Source: an uncultured Oscillospiraceae bacterium (GTDB lineage Bacteria > Bacillota > Clostridia > Oscillospirales > Oscillospiraceae). Taken from it: a stretch of 45,931 bases of DNA. Below, piece after piece: positions 25,191 through 33,212 of the stretch. Numbering within the stretch: the stretch's first letter is position 1; each line of letters opens with the position of its first letter. The stretch is taken from NCBI GenBank assembly GCA_947626495.1, contig CANQSJ010000020.1, positions 1 through 45,931 on the forward strand, given 5' to 3'. The notes beneath the pieces were generated by a model, which saw only the letters and a list, made by a program, of their open reading frames with translations, was not told where the DNA came from and did not search any database. The position numbers were made by a program, and so were the translations under genes.

Positions 25191-25218
25191 AAAAATCCCT
25201 CCAAGGCATGTTTGCTAA

Positions 25219-25248
25219 AACATACGCCCGGGAGGGTTTCATTATGAC
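25219..25248 (-). promoter_or_regulatory. Candidate SigE promoter of spoIVA
   Basis: Minus strand: GTCATAAT (25241-25248), 14-bp spacer, CGTATGTT (25219-25226). Spacing and the -35 fit SigE; the -10 is a partial match. In B. subtilis spoIVA is a SigE gene. Confidence 0.4.
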
Positions 25249-25260
25249 AAAGTTTTTGCG

Positions 25261-26028
25261 TCAGAGAAACTGCGCCGTCTGGCCATGGACCTGGGACACG
25301 CGCACCTCCGTCTCGGGAAAGGCCTTCCGCAGCCAGCCGCACACCACCGGAACCACCACGTTCTCCGTGCAGAAATGGTCCGCGTCGATCAGGTTGATCC
25401 CCTTGTGGACAGCCTCCAGGAATTGGTGGTATTTGATATCCGCCGTCACGTAGGTATCGCAGCCGGCCGCAGCCGCGAGGCCGATGTCTCCGCCGCCGGA
25501 GCCGCCGCATACCGCCAAATGCCTGACGGGCCGACCGGCGTCATGGTAGCGCAGGCCGTTGCCGTTCAGGGATGCTTTCACCTTTTCCAAAAAGGCTGCA
25601 AAGGGCACCTCCTCCGGCAGCTGCCCCACCCGCCCGATGCGGGTGTCCGGCTCCAGCAGACCGGTGACCATGCCGCCCAGCGCAGCCATCAGCGCGTCGT
25701 TGACGCCGCCCTGCGCGGCGTCCAGATTGGTGTGCATGCAGATGGCGGCGATGCCACTCTCCGCCAGCGAGAGGGCCAACTCGCCCTCCATGGAGCCGTC
25801 CGAGACGGCCTTCAGTTCGAAAAACAGCGGGTGGTGGCTCACGATCAGCTCCGCGCCCCACGCGGCCGCCTCCCGGATGACGGGTCCGGTGATATCCAGA
25901 CTCACCAGCACCCGGCGCACCGGTTTTTCTCCGCGGCCCACCAGCAGCCCCACGTTGTCGAAATCCATCTTCCCCGCCATGGGGGCCTTGCCGTCCAAAA
26001 AGGCAAGGATATCATGTACCGTCGTCAC
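25261..26028 (-). CDS. Nif3-like dinuclear metal centre protein
   Basis: 255-aa member of the Nif3/YqfO (DUF34) family, hexameric proteins with a two-metal site. Their role is still debated; GTP cyclohydrolase I type 2 annotations are often inherited. Metal ligands are seen in IVSHHPLFF (His pair), CMHTNLDAA (His, Asp) and, near the C terminus, INLIDADHFCTEN (His, Glu). The longer insert form is absent. The GTG at 26028 is preceded by GGAGG; a TTG at 26031 is an alternative. The gene overlaps trmK by 17 bp, the usual Firmicutes pairing. Confidence 0.92.
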   Translation of the reverse strand: MTTVHDILAFLDGKAPMAGKMDFDNVGLLVGRGEKPVRRVLVSLDITGPVIREAAAWGAELIVSHHPLFFELKAVSDGSMEGELALSLAESGIAAICMHTNLDAAQGGVNDALMAALGGMVTGLLEPDTRIGRVGQLPEEVPFAAFLEKVKASLNGNGLRYHDAGRPVRHLAVCGGSGGGDIGLAAAAGCDTYVTADIKYHQFLEAVHKGINLIDADHFCTENVVVPVVCGWLRKAFPETEVRVSQVHGQTAQFL

Positions 26029-26683
26029 CAAAAAGCCTCCTTTTTATGCTGCGGTATTCCGCCGCCAGCGCGGCCGCCCCGCCGCTGTACGGCGCGGCCT
26101 TCTCTGTCCGCTGGATGCAGCCGTCCAGGTACCGGGCAAAGAGCGGATCGGCCCCGATCTGCTCCAGCTTCCCCAAATGCAGCTCCGCCGGCGAATAGGC
26201 GTCGCTCGCGCCGCCGGCGGCGGTCAGGATGGGATAGATCCGCCCGGCGTCCTCCACCAGCCGCTCCGATCCGATCCGGTAGCCGCTCTCCCAGAGAAAG
26301 CGGCGCAGCAGAGCCCGCTTGCTGTGGGGAGACAGGATCAGACGCACGCCCTCTCTCGTCCAGGGAGCGGCGGAGAGGATGGAGACCATGGTCTCCCCTC
26401 CCATCCCGGCGATGATCACCGTATCCCATCCGGCGGGGTCAATCCCCGACAGGCCGTCCGTCAGGCGGAGCTCCACGGCTGTCCCGGTGCCCGTCTTTTC
26501 CACCAGCGCCGCAGCGCCGGCCAGCGGTCCGGGGCGGATATCCGTGGCCAGCACCCGCGCGGCCCGGCCGGTCTGGATGAGCCAGACCGGGACCATGGCG
26601 TGGTCGGTGCCCACGTCGATAACCGACGCGCCGGGCTCCACCAGCGAGGCAACCGCCTGAAGGCGGTCAGATAGATGTATCAT
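26012..26683 (-). CDS. trmK: tRNA (adenine-22-N1)-methyltransferase
   Basis: 223-aa class I SAM-dependent methyltransferase that makes m1A at position 22 of some tRNAs. Typical features are LSDRLQAVASLV at the N terminus, the SAM motif VIDVGTDHAMVPVWLI, ATDIRPGPL, and IAGMGGETM, the TrmK signature. It is followed by the Nif3-like gene with overlapping ends, as in many Firmicutes. The ATG at 26683 is only about 8 bp from the end of a terminator and has no visible Shine-Dalgarno, so the transcript and mode of initiation are uncertain. Confidence 0.93.
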   Translation of the reverse strand: MIHLSDRLQAVASLVEPGASVIDVGTDHAMVPVWLIQTGRAARVLATDIRPGPLAGAAALVEKTGTGTAVELRLTDGLSGIDPAGWDTVIIAGMGGETMVSILSAAPWTREGVRLILSPHSKRALLRRFLWESGYRIGSERLVEDAGRIYPILTAAGGASDAYSPAELHLGKLEQIGADPLFARYLDGCIQRTEKAAPYSGGAAALAAEYRSIKRRLFGDDGT

Positions 26684-26690
26684 AAGCAAT

Positions 26691-26718
26691 AAAAAAGCGG
26701 CGGGGTCTCCCCCGCCGC
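26691..26718 (-). terminator. Intrinsic terminator after the DUF1858 gene
   Basis: A 9-bp perfect GC stem (26697-26705 with 26710-26718), 4-nt loop and six T on the minus strand (plus-strand A-run 26691-26696). It sits between the DUF1858 gene and trmK. Confidence 0.92.
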
Positions 26719-26728
26719 GGACGGACGA

Positions 26729-26935
26729 TCAGGCGTTGGCGGCGATGAAGTCGTTGACCTTCTTGACGAAGGGCTCGACCTCCACGCCGTGGGCCATGCA
26801 GGCCTGCTCCACGCTCTCGCCGGTAGCGAAAGCGCAGCCCAGGCAGTGCATGCCGATCTCCAGAAACAGCGGCTGGGTCACAGGCGCATTCACCATGATA
26901 TCATAAACGATGGTATCCTTCGTGATCTGATACAT
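26729..26935 (-). CDS. DUF1858-domain small redox-type protein
   Basis: 68-aa protein that is essentially a single DUF1858 domain: an N-terminal TIVYDIMVNAP segment, a CxxC pair in GMHCLGCAFATGES, and a helical tail. In larger proteins this domain accompanies hybrid-cluster or disulfide reductase modules and is thought to be redox-active. The stand-alone form is common in Clostridia and has no assigned role. The ATG at 26935 has TTGGAGGAA upstream; a longer frame from 26950 lacks this. Strong consensus promoter and terminator make it an independently transcribed, probably well expressed gene. Confidence 0.88.
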   Translation of the reverse strand: MYQITKDTIVYDIMVNAPVTQPLFLEIGMHCLGCAFATGESVEQACMAHGVEVEPFVKKVNDFIAANA

Positions 26936-26970
26936 TTGATCTTCCTCCAATAATGAAATTCGGTGGGATT

Positions 26971-26999
26971 ATTATACCCTCTTGTCCGCGGGATTTCAA
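26971..26999 (-). promoter_or_regulatory. Strong SigA promoter of the DUF1858 gene
   Basis: Minus strand: TTGAAA (26994-26999), 17-bp spacer, TATAAT (26971-26976). Confidence 0.85.
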
Positions 27000-27015
27000 C
27001 AAAAAACTTTGTTGC

Positions 27016-27053
27016 GCAAAAGAAATAGAGGAAGCCGCTCCGGCCTCCTCTAT
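27016..27053 (-). terminator. Intrinsic terminator after the zinc-ribbon gene
   Basis: A 12-bp stem with one mismatch (27025-27036 with 27042-27053), followed on the minus strand by TTTCTTTT. Confidence 0.8.
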
Positions 27054-27074
27054 ATCTTGCTGGCAACCGGGCGA

Positions 27075-27356
27075 TTAGAGCTCGCCGGCGCGCATCTTCG
27101 CAAAGCACTCGCTGCAGTACACAGGACGGTCGCTCTTCGGCTCGAAGGGGACGCGCGCCTCGCCGCCGCAGGCAGCGCACACAGCGGTGAAGTACTCCCG
27201 GGGACCACGGGCAGCGGCCTTGCGGGCGTCACGGCAGGCCTTGCAGCGCTGGGGCTCGTTCTGGAAGCCGCGTTCCGCATAAAACTCCTGCTCACCGGCG
27301 GTAAACACGAACTGCTGTCCGCATTCCTTGCATACAAGGGTCTTGTCTTCGTACAT
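27075..27356 (-). CDS. Small zinc-ribbon protein
   Basis: 93-aa protein with CxxC pairs placed as zinc ribbons: CKECG (9-13), CKAC (38-41), CAACG (~60-64) and CSEC (~80-83). Central sequence is FTAGEQEFYAERGFQNEPQRC, which matches the common Firmicutes zinc-ribbon (zf-trcl-type) domain as I remember it. Function is unknown; such proteins may bind nucleic acid or other proteins. The ATG at 27356 follows GAGAGGAACC. It lies 50 bp downstream of the sigH stop, so it may be read from the sigH transcript; a TATAAT at 27395-27400 (minus) without a clear -35 could also serve. Confidence 0.85.
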   Translation of the reverse strand: MYEDKTLVCKECGQQFVFTAGEQEFYAERGFQNEPQRCKACRDARKAAARGPREYFTAVCAACGGEARVPFEPKSDRPVYCSECFAKMRAGEL

Positions 27357-27406
27357 TTTGGTTCCTCTCTTTTGATAGTTTTCCCATGTGGGTGATTATA
27401 TTGCGA

Positions 27407-28021
27407 TCAGCTTGCGCTGTTTTCGCCGAAGGGCAGCTTTGCCAGCTTGCGCCGTATGCGCTGCACAGCGTTGTCCACGGCCTTGGCATCCCTTCCCGTG
27501 GCGGCGGCGATCTCCGCGTAAGAGAGGCCGTCCAGATACAGGCTCAGGATCCTGGCTTCAAATTTTGACAAGCACCGTGAATAGGCGGAAAGTAATTCTT
27601 TATCGGTCTCTCTGGCTAGAACCTGCTCCTCGGGACTACGCGCATAAAGGTGGGCACCTAGGGACTGGGATTCATCTGAGAGGACTTCATCAAGGGAGAC
27701 GCCGTCGTTCAGCGGAGCGTTTTTCATGCGCTGGTCGCTGCGGACAGCGGATCGGATACGGTTATGGATACACGCCTGGGCATAAGTTTTGAAGGACGCG
27801 CCCTTTGTCTCGTCATACTCCCGAATGGCGGACAGCAGTCCCAGCATTCCCTCCTGGATCAGGTCCTCGCTGTCACCGCCGATGAGGAAGTACGGCCGCG
27901 CACAAATGCGCACGATACGAACGTATCTCTCCGCCAGGGCCTCTTCCGCTCCCGGGACTTGCTCCCTGACAAGAGATTGCAGTTTCTCATCCGTTTCTTT
28001 TGTATAATTATAATAACACAC
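27407..28021 (-). CDS. sigH: Sporulation sigma factor SigH-like
   Basis: 204-aa sigma-70 family factor. Region 2 is seen in YFLIGGDSEDLIQEGMLGLLSAIREYDETKGASFKTYAQACI, shown here as 8 helical turns near residues 44-86. A short linker (APLNDGVSLDEV) and region 4 (LYLDGLSYAEIAAATGRDAK, VDNAVQRIRRKL) follow; both segments are characteristic of SigH, which starts stationary-phase and early sporulation genes. The reading frame opens with GTG at 28021, which coincides with the predicted transcription start of a consensus promoter, so translation may be leaderless. No better-placed start with a ribosome site is visible. Confidence 0.88.
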   Translation of the reverse strand: MCYYNYTKETDEKLQSLVREQVPGAEEALAERYVRIVRICARPYFLIGGDSEDLIQEGMLGLLSAIREYDETKGASFKTYAQACIHNRIRSAVRSDQRMKNAPLNDGVSLDEVLSDESQSLGAHLYARSPEEQVLARETDKELLSAYSRCLSKFEARILSLYLDGLSYAEIAAATGRDAKAVDNAVQRIRRKLAKLPFGENSAS

Positions 28022-28026
28022 CAGTA

Positions 28027-28054
28027 ATTATAGCTTTTTCGCGATAGAAGTCAA
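28027..28054 (-). promoter_or_regulatory. Consensus SigA promoter of sigH
   Basis: Minus strand: TTGACT (28049-28054), 16-bp spacer, TATAAT (28027-28032). The predicted start is near 28020-28021, at the GTG codon itself. Confidence 0.75.
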
Positions 28055-28133
28055 GCATTTTTTACAAATTTTATAGCAGAAATCAGGGAAAAATTGACAG
28101 ATAACAAGGCTTTTTCACCAAAAAGACGCTCGA

Positions 28134-29177
28134 TCAGGTGATATCCATCCTCTGTTGTCCCAAATACTGGATACCGAGGTGCTCGTATGCCTTCTGGGTC
28201 ACGCAGCGGCCGCGCATGGTCCGGGTCAGATAACCCTGCTGGAGCAGGAACGGCTCGTACACATCCTCCAGCGTCACCGCCTCCTCGTTGATGGTGGCAG
28301 CCAGAGCCTCCAGGCCCACAGGTCCGCCGTTATAGAGCTCGATGATGCTGCGCAGCATCCGCCGGTCCACGTTGTCCAGACCCGCCTCGTCTACCTCCAG
28401 GCGCAGCAGCGCCTCGTTGGCGATGTACCGGGTGATGACGCCCTTCCCCTTCACCTGGGCGAAATCCCGCACCCGCCGGAGCATCCGGTTGGCGATACGG
28501 GGCGTGCCCCGGCTGCGGGAGGCGATCTCCACCGCGCCGTCCGGCTCGATCTCCACGCCCAATATGCCTGCGCTGCGCTCCACGATGCGACGCAAATCGT
28601 CGGTGCTGTAAAGCTCCAGCCGAAGCACCACACCGAACCGGTCCCGCAGCGGCGCGGACAGCTGCCCGGAACGGGTGGTGGCGCCGATCAGGGTGAAGTG
28701 GGGCAGATCCAGTCGGATGGAATTGGCGGAGGGCCCCTTCCCCAGGATGATGTCGATGGCAAAGTCCTCCATGGCGGGATACAGGATCTCCTCCACGGAG
28801 CGGTTCAGCCGGTGGATCTCATCCAGAAAGAGGATGTCGTTCTCCTGCAGATTCGTCAGCAGCGCCACCAGATCCCCGGGCTTTTCGATGGCAGGACCGG
28901 AGGTGATGCGCATGTTGACGCCCATCTCGTTGGCGATGACGCCGGCCAGGGTGGTCTTGCCCAGGCCCGGAGGGCCGTGGAGCAGCACGTGGTCCAGCGG
29001 CTCGTTGCGGATCTTGGCCGCCTGGATGAAGACGGCCAGGTTCTCCTTGGCCTTCTCCTGGCCGGTATAGTCCTCCAGCCGCTTGGGCCGCAGGGACGCC
29101 TCCGTGGCGTCCTCCGGCTGGAACGAGGCGGTGGTCAGGACCTGCTCCGGACCCTCGTCGGAAAAGTTGATGCTCAT
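28134..29177 (-). CDS. ruvB: Holliday junction branch-migration helicase RuvB
   Basis: 347-aa AAA+ motor that, with RuvA, drives branch migration of Holliday junctions. Visible: [20 protein letters not shown], Walker [13 protein letters not shown], Walker [11 protein letters not shown], sensor 1 [19 protein letters not shown] with the arginine finger region, and the winged-helix C terminus ([20 protein letters not shown]). It is the last gene of the long rimP-to-ruvB operon, 36 bp after ruvA. No strong terminator is seen downstream; only a short T5/A5 inverted repeat occurs near 28111-28124. Confidence 0.98.
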   Translation of the reverse strand: MSINFSDEGPEQVLTTASFQPEDATEASLRPKRLEDYTGQEKAKENLAVFIQAAKIRNEPLDHVLLHGPPGLGKTTLAGVIANEMGVNMRITSGPAIEKPGDLVALLTNLQENDILFLDEIHRLNRSVEEILYPAMEDFAIDIILGKGPSANSIRLDLPHFTLIGATTRSGQLSAPLRDRFGVVLRLELYSTDDLRRIVERSAGILGVEIEPDGAVEIASRSRGTPRIANRMLRRVRDFAQVKGKGVITRYIANEALLRLEVDEAGLDNVDRRMLRSIIELYNGGPVGLEALAATINEEAVTLEDVYEPFLLQQGYLTRTMRGRCVTQKAYEHLGIQYLGQQRMDIT

Positions 29178-29213
29178 GGATTCACCCGCTCCTCTCGCTC
29201 AGAGTTCACGCTC

Positions 29214-29825
29214 TCAAGCGCGGCTGGAGATATTCCGCAGGGCGGCGCGGATCGCGTCCTCCAGACTGAGGCCCTCCAGCTCCAGGCCCTTCAGCGCGGC
29301 GGTGCACTCCGCCTTGGTATAGCCGAGGGCGGTGAGGGCGCTGACCACATCCGCCAGCTTCCCCGTCCCCTCCGGACCACGGACCGCCGCGGTGTCCATC
29401 TCCGGCAGGGCCATGCCCTCGGTCTGCTTCTGGATCTTGTCCTTCAGCTCCAGGATGATCCGCTGGGCCAGGCGCTTTCCCACGCCCTGGGCGGCGGTGA
29501 GAGCGCGCTCATCGTCGCTCATCACCGCCATGCAGATCTTCTCCGGCGAGCCGGCGGACAGGATGGATACCGCCGCCTTCGGCCCCACGCCGGACACGGA
29601 GATGAGCATGTCGAAGCAGCGCTTCTCCGCCTGCGTGGCGAAACCGTAAAGATCAAAGGCGTCCTCCCGGACCTGCTCGGAGATATAGAGCTTCGCCCTC
29701 TCCCCCAAGCGTAGCTGGCCGACGGTGTAGGCGCTGGTGTTGACCGCGAAGCCCACGCCGCCGCAGTCCACCACGGCCAGGCCGGGCTCCAGGTCGGTGA
29801 CGGTACCGTTCAGATGGTAGAACAT
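29214..29825 (-). CDS. ruvA: Holliday junction DNA-binding protein RuvA
   Basis: 203-aa tetrameric junction-binding protein that recruits RuvB. N-terminal OB fold (MFYHLNGTVTDLEPG ... VDCGGVGFAVN), two helix-hairpin-helix motifs (LISVSGVGPKAAVSIL and LTAAQGVGKRLAQRII), and the RuvB-binding domain III at the C terminus (VSALTALGYTKAECTAAL) are all present. The ATG at 29825 is preceded by AAGGAGAG and overlaps the 3' end of ruvC by 16 bp; the longer frame to 29879 has no support. Confidence 0.97.
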   Translation of the reverse strand: MFYHLNGTVTDLEPGLAVVDCGGVGFAVNTSAYTVGQLRLGERAKLYISEQVREDAFDLYGFATQAEKRCFDMLISVSGVGPKAAVSILSAGSPEKICMAVMSDDERALTAAQGVGKRLAQRIILELKDKIQKQTEGMALPEMDTAAVRGPEGTGKLADVVSALTALGYTKAECTAALKGLELEGLSLEDAIRAALRNISSRA

Positions 29826-30325
29826 GTGTCTGACTCTCCTTCCGCCGCCAGGCGGCTGGTCATGCTCCTGGCGTGGCATATCGCCAGGGCCAGCGCGTCC
29901 GCCGCGTCGTCGGGCTTGGGCGGCGTTTTCATGTTGAGAAGGCGCTGGACCATATAGATGACCTGATTTTTCTTGGCGTTGCCGTAGCCCACCACTGCCT
30001 GCTTCACCTGCATGGGGGTGTACTCAAACACAGGCACGCCGCTGCGGTAGCAGCTGAGCAGGATCACCCCCCGGCCATGGGCCACGGCGATGCCGGTGGT
30101 GATGTTCTTGGAAAAGAACAGTTCCTCGATGGCGATGGCATCCGGGGAAAAGGTGACGATCAGCTCGTTGATGTCGTTATAGATCATATCCAGCCGTGGC
30201 GACAGGTGGGTGTTGGGGGGCGTGGTCACCGCGCCGCAGGCCACATAGTTGTTTTTTCCCTTCACCGCGTCGATGACGCCGAAGCCCACCGTGCCCACCC
30301 CCGGGTCGATGCCGAGGATTCTCAT
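29810..30325 (-). CDS. ruvC: Crossover junction endodeoxyribonuclease RuvC
   Basis: 171-aa resolvase that cuts Holliday junctions symmetrically. The catalytic acidic residues are recognisable: Asp7 in LGIDPGVGTVGFG, Glu in IAIEELFFSKN (~68-69) and the Asp pair in KPDDAADALALAICH. It overlaps ribF by 4 bp upstream and ruvA by 16 bp downstream. This places a complete resolvasome (C-A-B) behind a translation operon. Confidence 0.97.
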   Translation of the reverse strand: MRILGIDPGVGTVGFGVIDAVKGKNNYVACGAVTTPPNTHLSPRLDMIYNDINELIVTFSPDAIAIEELFFSKNITTGIAVAHGRGVILLSCYRSGVPVFEYTPMQVKQAVVGYGNAKKNQVIYMVQRLLNMKTPPKPDDAADALALAICHARSMTSRLAAEGESDTCSTI

Positions 30326-31230
30326 GTGCCGCTCCCCTCCTCCGCCAGCCGTCGCCGGGCGGCGCCGATATCGGAACGGATCTGCTCTGCAAGGGACTGC
30401 TGGTCGGGAAAGCGCATCTCCGGCCGGAGAAAGTCCACAAAGTCGATGCGCACTGTCTGGCCGTAGAGCTGGCCGTCATAGTCCAGCAGATTGGTCTCCA
30501 CGGTGGTCCGGCCGTCCCCGTCGAAGGTGGGCCGCACCCCCACGTTTGTCACCGCGTCCACGCAGCCGGATGCCAGCCACGCCCGGGTGGCGTACACGCC
30601 GTACCGGGGTACGATCACGCCCTCCGGCACGGGGAAATTGATGGTGGGGATCCCCATCCGTCGGCCCCGGGCATGGCCATGCTCCACCCGGTGGCAGACG
30701 CAGTAGGGGTGGCCCAGGAACCGGGCGGCCTGCGTCATGTTGCCGTCGGCCACCAGCGAGCGGATGTAGGTGGAGCTGACCACCACCCCGTCCAGCTTCA
30801 CCTGGTCCACAATGTCGCAGCCCACGCCGTTGGCCAGACCCCAGGCGGCGATGCGCTCGGCCTTTCCCTCGCCCCGCCAGCCGCAGCTGAAGTCCCGGCC
30901 CATCACCAGATGCACCGCGCCCAGATCGTCGACCACCGAGCGGATAAAGTCCTCCCAGGGCGTGCGCATAAATTGTTCGTCAAAGTGGAGCATGACCACA
31001 TCGTCGATGCCCCCCACCCGCCGGATCAGCTCCCGGCGGCCATCGTTATCGCTGAGAAGAGGCGCCGCCTGGCCGCGGACGAAGCGGTCCGGATGGTCGT
31101 CGAAGGTGATGACCGCGGGCCGGGCGCCGGTCTGGGCGGCCCGCTGCCGGGTCAGCTCCATTAGCGCCTGATGGCCCAGATGCACACCGTCAAAATATCC
31201 CAGGGCCACGACGCGCTTTGCGTTTTCCAT
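30322..31230 (-). CDS. ribF: Bifunctional riboflavin kinase/FAD synthetase
   Basis: 302-aa enzyme that phosphorylates riboflavin to FMN and adenylates FMN to FAD. The N-terminal nucleotidyltransferase domain has ALGYFDGVHLGHQAL (HxGH-type motif) and VMGRDFSCGWRGEG plus SSTYIRSLV. The C-terminal kinase domain has GRRMGIPTINFPVPEG and GVYATRAWL, with VETNLLDYDGQLYG. The ATG at 31230 overlaps the truB stop by 1 bp (TGATG); truB-ribF adjacency is classical in Firmicutes. The N terminus lacks the leader residues seen in some homologues but is complete. Confidence 0.97.
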   Translation of the reverse strand: MENAKRVVALGYFDGVHLGHQALMELTRQRAAQTGARPAVITFDDHPDRFVRGQAAPLLSDNDGRRELIRRVGGIDDVVMLHFDEQFMRTPWEDFIRSVVDDLGAVHLVMGRDFSCGWRGEGKAERIAAWGLANGVGCDIVDQVKLDGVVVSSTYIRSLVADGNMTQAARFLGHPYCVCHRVEHGHARGRRMGIPTINFPVPEGVIVPRYGVYATRAWLASGCVDAVTNVGVRPTFDGDGRTTVETNLLDYDGQLYGQTVRIDFVDFLRPEMRFPDQQSLAEQIRSDIGAARRRLAEEGSGT

Positions 31231-31922
31231 CACGTCTGCCCTCCTTGTCCGATCAATTCCACCGGCAGCAGGCAGACCGCCGGGTCGGAACGGATCTCGT
31301 CCAGGGTGTGGGCCATATCCACGGTGAACCGGCCCGCACGCACCCGCCGCAGGGCGCTCATGCACCCGCCGCAGCCCAAGGCCGCGCCGATGTCGTGGCA
31401 GAGGGTACGGATGTAAGTCCCCTTGGAGCAGGTGATCTCCAGCCCCCAGTCCCCCGCCTCGTCCCGGTCGGTGAGCACCAGACGGTGGATGGTGATGGGC
31501 CGCGCCTCGCGCTCCACCTCGCCGCCACGCCGGGCAATCTCATAGAGCTTCTTTCCCTGGCGCTTGATGGCCGAGTACATGGGCGGCAACTGCAGGATCG
31601 GGCCCCGGAACCGGTCCAGCACGGCCTCGATCTCCTCCCGGCTCACCTCCGCCGGTGTCTGACGGAGGACGGTGCCCCAGATGTCCTGGGTATCCGTCTG
31701 AACGCCCAGCCGCAGGCGGGCGTGGTATTCCTTCTCATCGTTCTCAGCGTATTTGGCGGCCTTGGTGCCCTTGCCGGCCAGCACCACCAAAAGCCCCGTG
31801 GCATTGGGGTCCAGTGTACCGGTATGGCCCACATGGCGCTCACGGAGCACCCCCCGCAGGTGGGCGCACACGTCCATGCTGGTCCACTCCATAGGCTTGT
31901 CCACAAGCAGGATTCCGTCCAT
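31230..31922 (-). CDS. truB: tRNA pseudouridine-55 synthase
   Basis: 230-aa enzyme making pseudouridine 55 in the T-loop of tRNA. Motif I is GILLVDKPMEWTSMDV. The catalytic Asp is in GHTGTLDPNATGLLVV (about residue 39). KEYHARLRLGVQTDTQD, QLPPMYSAIKRQGKKLYEIAR and the RTLCHDIGAAL segment follow. At 230 aa it lacks a C-terminal PUA domain, which places it among short forms. ATG at 31922 overlaps the nrnA stop by 1 bp. Confidence 0.96.
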   Translation of the reverse strand: MDGILLVDKPMEWTSMDVCAHLRGVLRERHVGHTGTLDPNATGLLVVLAGKGTKAAKYAENDEKEYHARLRLGVQTDTQDIWGTVLRQTPAEVSREEIEAVLDRFRGPILQLPPMYSAIKRQGKKLYEIARRGGEVEREARPITIHRLVLTDRDEAGDWGLEITCSKGTYIRTLCHDIGAALGCGGCMSALRRVRAGRFTVDMAHTLDEIRSDPAVCLLPVELIGQGGQT

Positions 31923-32866
31923 CAAAGCGCCTCCAGGATGTCCCGGACGATGATCTCCCGGGCCGTTTCCGGCGCTGCCTGGATGGTGCAGCCGGAGGCC
32001 ATTTTGTGGCCGCCGCCCCCATGCAGGGCGCAGACGGCGGAGGAATCGAAATCCTCCCCGCTGCGCAGGCTGATCTTGCTGGCGCCGCTGTTCAGCTCCC
32101 GAACGGTCACGCTCACCCGGCTTCCCGCCACGCGGCCGGCCAGGGACGCCAGATCCTCGCAGTCGTCCTCGGTGGCGCCGCTGGAGCGCATCATCTCCCG
32201 TGTCACCGTCGCCACGGTGACGCACTCCCCCGGCCCATAGCGGCGCATCCCGGCGTAAATCATCCCCTCCAGGGTCAGCCGGGAGAAGGAGAACGTACGG
32301 AAAAGCAGCTTGTTCAGCGCCTTATAGTCCGCCCCGGCCTCCATCAGCTGTGCCGCCGCCCGATGGGTCTCGGCGGTGGTGTTGGCATACACAAAGCAGC
32401 CGCAGTCGGTGCTCACGGCGATATAGAGCAGATCCGCCACGGTCTTGTCCAGCAGCTTAAGCGACTGGGCCAGTTCCAGGATGATCTCCCCGCAGGACGC
32501 CTTCTCCGGCCGGCAGACGAGCCGGCGGGCATAGCGGGAATTGGTGGGATGGTGGTCGATGCACAGCTCCACCTCCCCGCCGGGGAATCCCTCGGGAAAC
32601 AGGTTTTCCGACGCCAGATCCACCGCCAGAAGGGTCTGCGCCACATATCCCGCCGGGGCCAGATAGGGCGCCACAAAGGGCGCGTACTGCGCCGTCACCT
32701 GGGGATTGGGATAGAGATACGCCGTCTTTCCCATCCGCCGGAGGATATGACAAAGGGCGGCGGCACTGCCAAGCGTGTCGCCGTCCGGGCGGATATGCGT
32801 CAGGAGCAGATATCCGTCGCTGCTTTTCAGATAGTTAATGCACTCATTCAGGGTCATCGTCGTCAT
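31922..32866 (-). CDS. nrnA: DHH-family bifunctional oligoribonuclease/PAP phosphatase NrnA
   Basis: 314-aa phosphoesterase that degrades short RNA oligonucleotides and in Firmicutes also dephosphorylates 3'-phosphoadenosine-5'-phosphate. Motifs: LTHIRPDGDTLGSAAAL (motif I), VDLAS (II), CIDHHPTN (the DHH motif), VSTDCGCFVYAN (IV), and the DHHA1 C-terminal GGGGHKMASGCTI. It sits between rbfA and truB, its standard location. The start overlaps the last 23 bp of rbfA. Confidence 0.95.
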   Translation of the reverse strand: MTTMTLNECINYLKSSDGYLLLTHIRPDGDTLGSAAALCHILRRMGKTAYLYPNPQVTAQYAPFVAPYLAPAGYVAQTLLAVDLASENLFPEGFPGGEVELCIDHHPTNSRYARRLVCRPEKASCGEIILELAQSLKLLDKTVADLLYIAVSTDCGCFVYANTTAETHRAAAQLMEAGADYKALNKLLFRTFSFSRLTLEGMIYAGMRRYGPGECVTVATVTREMMRSSGATEDDCEDLASLAGRVAGSRVSVTVRELNSGASKISLRSGEDFDSSAVCALHGGGGHKMASGCTIQAAPETAREIIVRDILEAL

Positions 32867-33212
32867 GTTGAATGTCCAGATCGTTGATCAGCCGGTTGAT
32901 ATAGGCGCCGTGGGCGATGGAGCTGTCCAGCTGGAAGGTCAGCTCCGGGGTATACCGCAGATCCAGGCTGTGGCCCAGCTCCCGGCGCAGATAGCCCGCC
33001 ACGGACTTCAGTCCGCGGACCAGCTGTTTCTCGTCCACCTCGCCCAGCACGCTGATATATACTTTGCAGTGGCGCAGATCGTTGGTGGTATCCGTGCGGG
33101 TGACGGTGAGCATGGCCCCCTGCTGGATGCGGGGGTCCTTCACGTCCCGCAGCTTCTCCGCCAGTACCCGGCGGATGTCGTCGTTGATCCGGTCGATGTG
33201 ATGATTAGCCAT
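32844..33212 (-). CDS. rbfA: 30S ribosome-binding factor A
   Basis: 122-aa KH-like protein that assists maturation of 16S rRNA in the small subunit. Recognisable parts are RINDDIRRVLAEKLRDVKDPRI, VTRTDTTNDLRHCKVYISV and LRRELGHSLDLRYTPELTFQLD, ending in an acidic tail. It overlaps infB by 8 bp, the usual infB-rbfA order. Confidence 0.97.
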   Translation of the reverse strand: MANHHIDRINDDIRRVLAEKLRDVKDPRIQQGAMLTVTRTDTTNDLRHCKVYISVLGEVDEKQLVRGLKSVAGYLRRELGHSLDLRYTPELTFQLDSSIAHGAYINRLINDLDIQHDDDDPE

